A DNA stretch of 61,447 bases from Saprospiraceae bacterium (GTDB lineage Bacteria; Bacteroidota; Bacteroidia; Chitinophagales; Saprospiraceae), in NCBI GenBank assembly GCA_030729925.1, contig JANQWK010000008.1, positions 1-61,447 of the forward strand, written 5' to 3'. The number at the start of each line of letters is the position of its first letter. Positions within the stretch are counted from its first letter, which is position 1. This document shows positions 1 to 6,920 of this stretch, in pieces. A model generated the notes under the pieces. It worked only from the letters and a program-made list of their open reading frames with translations. It did no database searches and was not told where the DNA came from. A program made the translations under genes and the position numbers.

Positions 1-65
1 TCCCTAACCACCTCCTCTATGCGGGCAGCCTCCATCACTGCTTCTATGCTTTTCTGGGTAATCAA
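1..65 (-). CDS. dnaG: DNA primase DnaG, N-terminal fragment
   Basis: Only the first 21 codons lie in the window; the gene runs off the left edge. The translation from a TTG start is MITQKSIEAVMEAARIEEV followed by V-R-D. This resembles the N-terminus of Bacteroidota DnaG primases (MIs..tId.v...A.iedVvgdFV), just before the CHC2 zinc finger, which is not visible. The same frame is closed by the ybbR stop codon 12 bp upstream and has no ATG in between, so TTG is the only plausible start. It follows ybbR on the same strand and may share its transcript. The identification rests on about 20 residues, so another protein with a similar N-terminus is possible. Confidence 0.5.
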   Translation of the reverse strand, partial: MITQKSIEAVMEAARIEEVVR

Positions 66-77
66 GGAAAAATAGAT

Positions 78-1049
78 TTATTGGGCTATGAGAAAAAATT
101 CAACGGATTTTGGACTAAAGTTCACGTCCCGTGCAAAGATAGGATATTGCGTCAGTTGTATTGGTACCGTCGTTTTGGATCCGGACAAAGCCGCCTTGGC
201 AATATCCACCTCGAGCTTGAAATCCTTCTCAGACACCTGATCGTATTGACTTAACCCAATCACACAGGTAACCAAAATTTTCTTAGGAAAAATCTGCATA
301 CTATCCCGAGGAGGATTTTTGACCCGAATGGGGACGAAAAATTGTTTCTCGGTATATTGTTCGACAGGAACATATACCTCCACTTGAGGTGGATCTACTT
401 TGAATTCAGGTTCCGGCAACTGCAAAGCCACTACATAAGTTTTACTGCTTTTTAATTCCTCTTCGGGAATCCACGCGGTCTCCACAACATTCAGTTCATC
501 CAGCTTTGACTCGGGACCACTCACCCATACGGAATCCGGGGTAACTTCTTTAAATCCCTGTAAGTGAAACTCCGGGGCAAAAGTCAGGTGGTCGCGTAGC
601 AGCACCGGAACCTTTTTTTTGACCCGATTTTCCAGGAACAACACAAATCCATCGGAATTAAAACTATTGATATTGATCGTATTCGAAGATAGCAATCCCT
701 TGAGTTGGTTGCGCAGGAAAGTAGGATTCACCTCAAGATATACCTCCTCCCGCAAATCGTATTCAATCAGATAGCTACCCCCTTTAAAAGACTCTACCAT
801 TAACTCCCATCCCTTTCCCTGGATTTCCACTTTAAGGTCTTCCGGAGGCAAGGGATATACCGTTTTGCTCACGGGGTGCGTAAAATCAAACCGAAGGCGC
901 TTTTCGGTGGTATAGGTCTCGGAGAGTTTGACCAAAAGCCAAAAAAACAGAGAGATACCCATACAAATTACCAGTATCCCTCTATCTTTTTCCAGAAAAA
1001 ATTGCCTTATTTCCCGGATTACTTCAGCTCTTTTTTCCGTAAAGGGCAT
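78..1049 (-). CDS. YbbR-like (CdaR-type) membrane-anchored protein
   Basis: A 323-aa protein with a cytoplasmic basic N-terminus, one membrane segment (about residues 24-43, ILVICMGISLFFWLLV) and an extracytoplasmic part made of beta-rich YbbR-type repeats (V.V...DP..V.V.GP..KLDEL pattern near residues 170-190). YbbR-domain proteins include CdaR, the regulator of the di-adenylate cyclase CdaA; no cdaA gene is in this window, so that role is not shown here. Its start overlaps the 3' end of yajC by 26 nt, which implies translational coupling. The DUF1573-yajC-ybbR order is a recurrent Bacteroidota arrangement. The family assignment is good; the molecular function is unproven. Confidence 0.85.
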   Translation of the reverse strand: MPFTEKRAEVIREIRQFFLEKDRGILVICMGISLFFWLLVKLSETYTTEKRLRFDFTHPVSKTVYPLPPEDLKVEIQGKGWELMVESFKGGSYLIEYDLREEVYLEVNPTFLRNQLKGLLSSNTININSFNSDGFVLFLENRVKKKVPVLLRDHLTFAPEFHLQGFKEVTPDSVWVSGPESKLDELNVVETAWIPEEELKSSKTYVVALQLPEPEFKVDPPQVEVYVPVEQYTEKQFFVPIRVKNPPRDSMQIFPKKILVTCVIGLSQYDQVSEKDFKLEVDIAKAALSGSKTTVPIQLTQYPIFARDVNFSPKSVEFFLIAQ

Positions 1050-1347
1050 CTGTCATTTCTTTGGATATCGCATTTTTGGTAAACTGCATATATACCTTTG
1101 GGCCAACCTCAAGGGTAACGATCTGGTCTTCTATTTTGGTGACCTTTCCCAATACCCCACTTGCGGTTACTACATCTGACCCTTTTTCAAGGGTATCTAC
1201 AAACCGAGTTTGCTCTTTTTGTTTTTTTGATTGCGGACGGATGATAAACAACCAGAAAATCAGAATCATCGCTCCAAAGAAAACGAGGTTGATCGTGCCA
1301 CTACCCGGCGCACCGGCTTGTAAAAACACAACAGAGAAGTTAGTCAT
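1024..1347 (-). CDS. yajC: Preprotein translocase accessory subunit YajC
   Basis: This 107-aa protein has the YajC architecture: a short periplasmic N-terminus, a single membrane helix (about residues 19-37, INLVFFGAMILIFWLFIIR) followed directly by the hallmark RPQSKKQKE, then a small cytoplasmic domain with GSDVVTASGVLGKVTKIED. YajC associates with SecDF at the SecYEG translocon. Length matches the family (about 85-115 aa). It lies between a DUF1573 lipoprotein gene and ybbR and overlaps ybbR by 26 nt, so the three are probably one operon. Confidence 0.95.
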   Translation of the reverse strand: MTNFSVVFLQAGAPGSGTINLVFFGAMILIFWLFIIRPQSKKQKEQTRFVDTLEKGSDVVTASGVLGKVTKIEDQIVTLEVGPKVYMQFTKNAISKEMTDALYGKKS

Positions 1348-1403
1348 ACAATTTTGCTTATTTGATGGATAAGATAAAGAATTTTCGGGTAAAAAACAAA
1401 CTG

Positions 1404-1916
1404 TCAGGGGTTTGGAGCTACTACCCCATACAGATACACGCGCGTAGTAGCAGGATAAGTGTTTGCGGTGATGATCACCGGCTTACTTTGCTCAGCAAAT
1501 TTGTTGGTCGTATCGAATTTGACTGAAATGGAACCTGTTCCGCCCGGTTCAATCGGCGCATCGGGCCAATCGGGCACGGTACACCCGCAGGTAGAACGTA
1601 CGTCTTTGATCAAAAGGGGCACTTTGCCTGTGTTTTCGAAATCAAACACATGATACACGATTTGTCCTTCTTTGACTGTTCCAAAATCAAATTTTTCGGT
1701 TTCGAAATGAAACCGAGCCACATTGACTGTATCCATGCTGCCATCCGCAGAAACGGGATTCCTGATAATGGAAGCATTGCTGATAGGATCCTCCTGCCGG
1801 ATCTCCTGAACGCTCTTTTCACTGTTGCCTGCTCCTCCGGATGAACAACCTGCCAAAAGCATCAATGCCATTGTTGCTCCTATGTGTTTGTGCATTAGTA
1901 TTGATTTATTGGACAA
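1404..1916 (-). CDS. DUF1573 family lipoprotein
   Basis: A 170-aa exported lipoprotein. The signal peptide ends in the lipobox LLAGC with Cys24 (counting from the first Met; a second Met at residue 8, start 1895, would also give a good signal). The mature part carries the DUF1573 beta-sandwich pattern: FDFGTVKEGQIVYHVFDFENTG, then the characteristic STCGCTVP and a final beta stretch. DUF1573 proteins are very common in Bacteroidota; their biochemical role is not established. It is first in the minus-strand run with yajC and ybbR, separated from yajC by 56 bp. Confidence 0.85.
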   Translation of the reverse strand: MSNKSILMHKHIGATMALMLLAGCSSGGAGNSEKSVQEIRQEDPISNASIIRNPVSADGSMDTVNVARFHFETEKFDFGTVKEGQIVYHVFDFENTGKVPLLIKDVRSTCGCTVPDWPDAPIEPGGTGSISVKFDTTNKFAEQSKPVIITANTYPATTRVYLYGVVAPNP

Positions 1917-1983
1917 ATGCGTAACTTTATCAAGTTAATCGCAAATGTATAGTTTTTTTGATCAGAATGAAAACGGAGTAAAG

Positions 1984-2517
1984 ATGCGAATTTATCTGAT
2001 TGGGTTTATGGGTAGCGGGAAAAGTCACACCGGTAAATTGCTGGCAGCAAAACTCGGCATACCCGCTATTGACTTGGACGAACAAATCGAAATGCGCGCG
2101 GGAAAGACCATATCCGATTTGTTTCAAACTTTGGGAGAAGACCGATTCAGGGCACTGGAACAACAGGCCCTACACGCTACTTCACAATTAGAGCATGCTG
2201 TGATTTCTTGCGGCGGCGGCACCCCTTGTTTCTTTGACAATATGCAATGGATGAATGACCACGGTCTAACGATTTACCTTCATACTAAAGAAACCCTGCT
2301 CCTGGAGAGACTCGAGAAGGAAAGTGCCATGCGCCCCATCCTGGCTCAAACGAATCCGTTATCCCTTGCCGAGCACATTCATCAGCTGTTGGAAAAACGA
2401 CTAACCTGGTACCTGCAGGCTCAAATTGTGTATCATCAGCATCAAAATGGAGAAGATGTTGCTGGCTTTCTATACCAATGTATGCTTAACCGACAAATTC
2501 CAACGATCCTTGCATAA
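1984..2517 (+). CDS. aroK: Shikimate kinase
   Basis: Phosphorylates shikimate at the 3-hydroxyl with ATP, the fifth step of the chorismate pathway. The protein (177 aa from this ATG) starts MRIYLIGFMGSGKS, placing the Walker A motif at the N-terminus as in the family. It also has DLDEQIE (Mg/shikimate Asp), FRALE (shikimate-binding Arg), CGGGTPC (Walker B-like GGG) and the lid Arg in MRPIL. The frame stays open 13 codons further upstream to 1945, but family length and the position of the P-loop favour the start at 1984. Its last 8 nt overlap the likely start of the next gene. Confidence 0.92.
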   Translation: MRIYLIGFMGSGKSHTGKLLAAKLGIPAIDLDEQIEMRAGKTISDLFQTLGEDRFRALEQQALHATSQLEHAVISCGGGTPCFFDNMQWMNDHGLTIYLHTKETLLLERLEKESAMRPILAQTNPLSLAEHIHQLLEKRLTWYLQAQIVYHQHQNGEDVAGFLYQCMLNRQIPTILA

Positions 2518-3100
2518 CCCCCTGATTGGCATAGATTATGGCAGTAAAACTGCCGGTACAACCGTTATTGCCTTCGAAGATGGCAGTGAAGTTTCATTTT
2601 TACAGACAACAAAAGGCCTTGATGCGGATAAGTGGTTGTTAGCGGAATTGGAACAACTCAGCCCGGGTCTGATTGGTCTGGATGCGCCACTGTCCCTTCC
2701 CGGCGTATTCACCGGACTTCCCGGAGAGGATTATTTTTATCGGGAGGCAGATCGCCTCACAGGAGCCATGTCGCCCATGTTTCTCGGTGGACTTACTGCC
2801 CGAGCTATGCGCTTGCGCAAAATGATTTCAACCACACAAACCGAAGTGATAGAAACCTATCCCGGATATTTGGCGCGTTTTGTCGTTGGACTTGATCCCG
2901 GTAAATACAAAAAAGACATGGGATACCTGCACCCTGCTTTGGAACGCCTCTATCAACACGGACTTCCATACGCCTGTAAAAAGGCTCCGGCTAATTGGCA
3001 CCAATTTGATGCCCTGTTGGCACTCTACAGCGCTAACAGGGCATCGAAAGGGGAAGCATTAAGCTTTGGCAACGTTAAAGAAGGTCAAATCATCGTATAA
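2510..3100 (+). CDS. DUF429 family protein (predicted RNase H-fold nuclease)
   Basis: The recognisable domain begins with NPLIGIDYGSKTAGTTV, a DUF429/RNase H-like first strand with an acidic residue. GLIGLDAPLSLP and the conserved READR..TGAMSPMFLGGLTARAM follow, with YPGYLAR further on. DUF429 proteins are predicted nucleases, without solid experimental assignment. The frame is open back to ATG codons at 2426, 2447 and 2456, but these would overlap aroK by 62-92 nt. A TTG at 2510 puts the start next to the domain and overlaps aroK by only 8 nt, so I prefer it. It ends 12 bp before the convergent folE. Confidence 0.72.
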   Translation: MHNPLIGIDYGSKTAGTTVIAFEDGSEVSFLQTTKGLDADKWLLAELEQLSPGLIGLDAPLSLPGVFTGLPGEDYFYREADRLTGAMSPMFLGGLTARAMRLRKMISTTQTEVIETYPGYLARFVVGLDPGKYKKDMGYLHPALERLYQHGLPYACKKAPANWHQFDALLALYSANRASKGEALSFGNVKEGQIIV

Positions 3101-3111
3101 AGACGATCCAC

Positions 3112-3846
3112 TTAGCTTCCTTTAATCGCTTGAAGGAACTCTCTGCGGGTATTTTCCTCCAAAAACTTACCGCTAAAATCGCTGGTTACCGTACTGGATG
3201 ACTCGTGTTGCACCCCTCGAGCCTGGACGCACATGTGATAGGCATCAATGTACACCGCCACATCATTCGTCTTTAGTACGCGCTTTAACTCGGCAGCAAT
3301 TTGCATCGTCAGACGTTCCTGAACTTGCGGCCTTCTGGAGAAATACTCCACTATCCGGTTGAGCTTGGACAAGCCTATCACTTTGCCATTGGCAAAATAA
3401 CCAATATGGGCCTTGCCATAAATGGGAAGAAAATGATGCTCACAGAAAGAATGCAGTTTGATATCCCGCTCCACGAGCATCTGCCGATACTCGTACTTGT
3501 TGTCAAACAAAGAAACGGCAGGCTTATTCTCAGGATTAAGCCCTGAAAAAATCTCCTGAACAAACATTTTGGCCACCCGTTTAGGCGTATCTTTCAAAGA
3601 ATCGTCTGTCAAATCCAAGCCCAATATATCCATGATATCCCTGAACTTATCTTCAATCTGTAACATTTTTTCTGCATCCGACAAATCAAAAGCACCCTCC
3701 CGCATCGGCGTCTCCAGCAGATCCGCCTTTCTGGCTCTGCTTTTAGCGTCCTGTCCAACCTCAACCTGCGACCTGTCCTTGGCATGGTCGTTGAAGCCGT
3801 TTTTTGTTTCAATTTTAAGGTTCATTTGGGCAATTTTGTTAAACAA
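3112..3846 (-). CDS. folE: GTP cyclohydrolase I
   Basis: Converts GTP to 7,8-dihydroneopterin triphosphate, the entry to tetrahydrofolate or biopterin synthesis. At 244 aa it is a little longer than the bacterial norm because of a charged, low-complexity N-terminus of about 50 residues. The catalytic domain has the zinc site Cys135-x-x-His138 (SFCEHH) and Cys206 (YHMCVQARGVQ), plus GLSKLNRIVEYFSRRPQVQERLT and the C-terminal SSTVTS..SGKF. An alternative start is Met8 (3825). It faces aroK/DUF429 convergently and is preceded by a 441-bp non-coding region. Confidence 0.95.
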   Translation of the reverse strand: MFNKIAQMNLKIETKNGFNDHAKDRSQVEVGQDAKSRARKADLLETPMREGAFDLSDAEKMLQIEDKFRDIMDILGLDLTDDSLKDTPKRVAKMFVQEIFSGLNPENKPAVSLFDNKYEYRQMLVERDIKLHSFCEHHFLPIYGKAHIGYFANGKVIGLSKLNRIVEYFSRRPQVQERLTMQIAAELKRVLKTNDVAVYIDAYHMCVQARGVQHESSSTVTSDFSGKFLEENTRREFLQAIKGS

Positions 3847-4085
3847 TAATCTTAAAACGCATCTTTTGGCCGATTGTTTAAAATTTAGGGCGCCTCCCCC
3901 CTATCTACAGTAAACTTGTCAACATTTTGATTTTTTATACCTAATTAAGCACTTTTTCCAGATGCCTGATTTACGGGATAAAAGGGTATTTATTGATATT
4001 ATTTTTAATTTTTAATTAACTGATAATCAAATTTATAAACAAAAAAATTACAGCGACAGTACAAAGGAAAAAGAAAGAAAAATAG

Positions 4086-4116
4086 TTGTGGTTCAGTTCT
4101 GTTTGTCGTATTTTTG
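4086..4116 (+). promoter_or_regulatory. Bacteroidota-type promoter (TTG - 20 nt - TATTTTTG)
   Basis: TTG at 4086-4088 lies exactly 20 nt before TATTTTTG at 4109-4116, matching the Bacteroidota -33/-7 form (TTG, TAnnTTTG). Transcription would begin near 4123. The next structure downstream on this strand is not a gene but a hairpin plus T-tract at 4203-4237. A second, weaker TAnnTTTG (TAAATTTG, 4176-4183) lacks a TTG at the right distance. Confidence 0.5.
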
Positions 4117-4122
4117 AACAAA

Positions 4123-4237
4123 CGGAATAATTTTAGAGAAAATGGGAGGAGTGAAAATCCAGTCCTCGTGTAAGATAAATTTGTATCAGTAAGTTGGTCA
4201 TGCTCCGCCAAACGGTTTGTTTAGGCGGAGTTTTTTT
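4123..4237 (+). ncRNA. Putative small RNA or attenuated leader upstream of lpd
   Basis: Between a promoter-like element (4086-4116) and a strong terminator (4203-4237) lie about 115 nt with no credible ORF. The transcript could form a small hairpin GAGGA/TCCTC (4146-4150 with 4163-4167) and ends in the GC-rich terminator stem. It does not resemble small SRP RNA, tmRNA, RNase P or a T-box as far as I can tell by eye. It could be an independent sRNA, or a leader controlling lpd, whose ATG is 51 bp after the T-tract. This is inference from promoter and terminator placement only. Confidence 0.35.
4203..4237 (+). terminator. Rho-independent terminator
   Basis: CTCCGCC (4203-4209) pairs with GGCGGAG (4224-4230). 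Inside it AAAC pairs with GTTT around a GGTTT loop, with one bulged A. Seven T residues follow (4231-4237). The T-tract is on the plus strand side only, so it terminates plus-strand transcription. No plus-strand gene lies between 3100 and 4288, hence the small-RNA or leader proposal. Confidence 0.75.
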
Positions 4238-4287
4238 ATATTTGCGCCCAGTAACAATATTTGGCTTACGCTTAAAATCTGACGCTT

Positions 4288-5685
4288 ATGAACTTTGATC
4301 TTATCGTGATAGGTAGTGGACCTGGAGGATATGTGGCTGCGATTCGTGCCGCCCAATTGGGAATGAAAGTGGGAGTGGTAGAAAAAGAATCGCTGGGGGG
4401 GATTTGTCTCAACTGGGGATGTATTCCTACAAAGGCTTTGTTGAAGAGTGCCCAGGTATTTGAGTACATTCAGCATGCCGGGGATTACGGCATTTCGGTA
4501 GGTAATGCGCAGGCGGATTTCGGCCGTATGATTGGTCGTAGTAGAGACGTTGCCAATGGCATGAGCAAGGGGATTCAGTTTTTGTTCCGCAAAAACAAGA
4601 TCACTATTATTGATGGTACCGGCAAGTTGACGGCTGACAAGAAAGTATCGGTTACGGATGCATCCGGTAAAGTCAGCACGTATGAAGCAGCTCATATCAT
4701 TTTGGCTACAGGTGGCAGAGCTAAACAGTTACCCAATCTTCCCATTGACGGAACAAAGATTATTGAGTACCGCAAGGCGATGTCTTTGGAGAAACAGCCT
4801 GCCAGGATGGTCGTAGTGGGAGCCGGAGCCATTGGGGTAGAGTTTGCTTATTTCTACAACAGCATTGGTACCGAGGTTACGGTTGTGGAGTTTATGGAAC
4901 AGGGGCTTGTACCCCGGGAGGATCCGGAGGTTTCCAAAGAACTGACTAAAATTTACAAGAAAAAAGGCATCCAGGTATTGGCCAACACATCTGTAGAATC
5001 GGTTGACACAAAGGGTAGTACTTGCAAAGTGACTACCAAAAATAGAAAAGACGGCAAGGTGGAGGTAATCGAGTGCGACGTGGTGTTGTCTGCAGCAGGG
5101 GTTACCCCGAATACTGAAAATATTGGCTTGGAGGAATTAGGGATTGCAACGGATCGCGGTTTGGTCGTGGTGGACGAGTATTACCGCACGAATGTCCCCG
5201 GAGTGTATGCCATTGGGGATATTGTTCCGGGTCAGGCGCTTGCGCACGTAGCGAGTGCTGAGGGTATCATTTGTGTCGAAAATATTGCTGGCATGAATCC
5301 TGAGCCGATTGACTACAACAACATTCCTTCCTGTACGTACTGCAGTCCTGAAATTGCATCGGTTGGTTTTACCGAGCAGGCTGCGAAAGAAGCAGGATAC
5401 GAGATCAAGGTTGGCAAATTTCCCTTCTCTGCTTCGGGTAAAGCCAGTGCGGCGGGCGCAAAAGAAGGATTTGTCAAAGTCATTTTCGATGCACAATATG
5501 GCGAATTTTTGGGTGCGCACATGATTGGTGCCAACGTAACGGAGATGATTGCCGAGGTTGTTGCGAGCAGGAAGTTAGAAACGACCGGGCACGAAATTAT
5601 CAAGACGGTTCACCCTCACCCCACCATGAGCGAAGCGATCATGGAAGCGGCGGCAGCAGCATACGACGAAGTCATTCACTTGTAA
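4288..5685 (+). CDS. lpdA: Dihydrolipoyl dehydrogenase (E3)
   Basis: The FAD-dependent E3 subunit of 2-oxoacid dehydrogenase complexes and the glycine cleavage system; it reoxidises dihydrolipoamide with NAD+. The 465-aa chain has FAD motif GSGPGGYVAA (9-18), redox-active disulfide Cys40-LNWG-Cys45, NAD motif GAGAIGVEF, the FAD-binding YAIGDIV, and the C-terminal active-site dyad His444/Glu449 (HPHPTMSE). It stands alone on the plus strand with the terminator-bearing leader just upstream, so it may be regulated separately from the E1/E2 genes, which are not in this window. Confidence 0.96.
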   Translation: MNFDLIVIGSGPGGYVAAIRAAQLGMKVGVVEKESLGGICLNWGCIPTKALLKSAQVFEYIQHAGDYGISVGNAQADFGRMIGRSRDVANGMSKGIQFLFRKNKITIIDGTGKLTADKKVSVTDASGKVSTYEAAHIILATGGRAKQLPNLPIDGTKIIEYRKAMSLEKQPARMVVVGAGAIGVEFAYFYNSIGTEVTVVEFMEQGLVPREDPEVSKELTKIYKKKGIQVLANTSVESVDTKGSTCKVTTKNRKDGKVEVIECDVVLSAAGVTPNTENIGLEELGIATDRGLVVVDEYYRTNVPGVYAIGDIVPGQALAHVASAEGIICVENIAGMNPEPIDYNNIPSCTYCSPEIASVGFTEQAAKEAGYEIKVGKFPFSASGKASAAGAKEGFVKVIFDAQYGEFLGAHMIGANVTEMIAEVVASRKLETTGHEIIKTVHPHPTMSEAIMEAAAAAYDEVIHL

Positions 5686-5698
5686 ACGCTTCATGTAC

Positions 5699-6910
5699 TT
5701 ACCGGAAAGTCTCGAATACGCGCTGGATCATTTTTTTTCGTGCGACCACAATTCGAGCCTTTCCGGTCATTTCCAACCCGATATTTAGGTTCACGCCGGT
5801 AGTACTCGTTTTCCCTGTCGGGAAAAAAATTTCTACAGGAATCATCTCCTCTACGGGAATACTTCCTTTCCAGACGATTTTGCCGGGTAGTGCCCCAAAT
5901 TTACTGGAGGGATAATTGTCCAAATTCACTACTACCTCCTGGCCATCATGTACTTTACTTGCATCTCCAAGGCTCAGCAGCATCCTTCCGGATAGGGCTT
6001 CTGGTTGCAGGGGAACAAGTTGGAGGATTTCCTGGCCTTTGCGAATGGTCTGTCCTTTTTGGATCTTTTGGGTGTTGTATCGAACCACCGACTGAAAAGG
6101 AGCTGTCACCAAATATTCCTGCTTCCAATCGGCAAGTTTATTTTGCAGTCGGATAAAACTTTCCTTAAGCAGGGCGGAGGACTCTGATATTGCAGTCTGC
6201 TGTCGCTGCTTTCCGATTCCAGACAGCTCTCGTTCCAATTTGTCCAAAGAAAACTGTTTCTCCTGGAGGGTCTGTAGGAGTAGTTGTCTATCCTGGAGAA
6301 AAAGTTCCTTTTGAGCTGTATCGGTTACTTTATCTATTTGTTTGTTGAGTACATCTATCCGAATCCGCAGCTTTCGGATCTCCTGCTGTTCGTTGGTAGC
6401 GTTACGGCGCATAAAAGCCAGGTCATCTTCGCTGGTCTGTTGGTTCAAACCACGACGCAGGGCATCTTGTCGGTACAAAAATTCCAGCAAATGTACCTGG
6501 ACTTCTCCCAATCTGAAATCCCGCCCGGGATTGAACGCCAACAAAGAGGAGTCGGTCAGTTCTCCAAGCATTGACATAGCTGACTCCAGGTTGAGGACAT
6601 CCTGAAAACGCGCATCATTGGCAAAAACAACAATTACAGCACCCGCATCGGCAGTATCCTCTGCTGCGAAAAAAAGCTCCTGTATGGAGCGATCTTCTTC
6701 GGCTGTCCAGCTCTGTGCAGGATTTGTGGATTGCACCAGAATGTCTCCCGTAACGAACTCCGGGTACTCCAGAAAAAAACCAATCCACCCCAGGAGGGTT
6801 GCAGTAGCAAAAGCTACCAAGGTTCCCCACTGAACCATCCAGGTCGGTGGACGCCCAATAATTTCTTGTACTGCATCACTTCTTTCTGTCCAATCTTTTT
6901 CGGCATTCAT
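5699..6910 (-). CDS. HlyD-type periplasmic adaptor (membrane fusion protein)
   Basis: A 403-aa membrane fusion protein. It has a short cytoplasmic N-terminus, one membrane helix (about 26-48), a biotinyl-lipoyl-like half near residue 80, a long charged, Leu/Gln-rich coiled-coil section (about 150-270) and a second lipoyl-like half with APFQSVVRYNTQKIQKGQTIRKGQ. A C-terminal beta domain includes GLEMTGKARIVVARKKMIQRVFETFR. Such adaptors couple an inner-membrane ABC exporter to an outer-membrane TolC channel. It starts 10 bp after the C39-peptidase ABC exporter, so the two are almost certainly partners. No TolC homologue is in the window. Confidence 0.85.
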   Translation of the reverse strand: MNAEKDWTERSDAVQEIIGRPPTWMVQWGTLVAFATATLLGWIGFFLEYPEFVTGDILVQSTNPAQSWTAEEDRSIQELFFAAEDTADAGAVIVVFANDARFQDVLNLESAMSMLGELTDSSLLAFNPGRDFRLGEVQVHLLEFLYRQDALRRGLNQQTSEDDLAFMRRNATNEQQEIRKLRIRIDVLNKQIDKVTDTAQKELFLQDRQLLLQTLQEKQFSLDKLERELSGIGKQRQQTAISESSALLKESFIRLQNKLADWKQEYLVTAPFQSVVRYNTQKIQKGQTIRKGQEILQLVPLQPEALSGRMLLSLGDASKVHDGQEVVVNLDNYPSSKFGALPGKIVWKGSIPVEEMIPVEIFFPTGKTSTTGVNLNIGLEMTGKARIVVARKKMIQRVFETFR

Positions 6911-6920
6911 ATCCTAAAGC

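Noticed and set aside
1945-1983. Extended start for shikimate kinase
   Set aside because: The extra 13 residues precede the universally N-terminal P-loop and are not family-like; the ATG at 1984 fits.
4176-4183. Second TAnnTTTG (TAAATTTG) as an lpd promoter
   Set aside because: There is no TTG about 20 nt upstream, and it lies upstream of the terminator at 4203-4237, so its transcript would also have to pass that hairpin.
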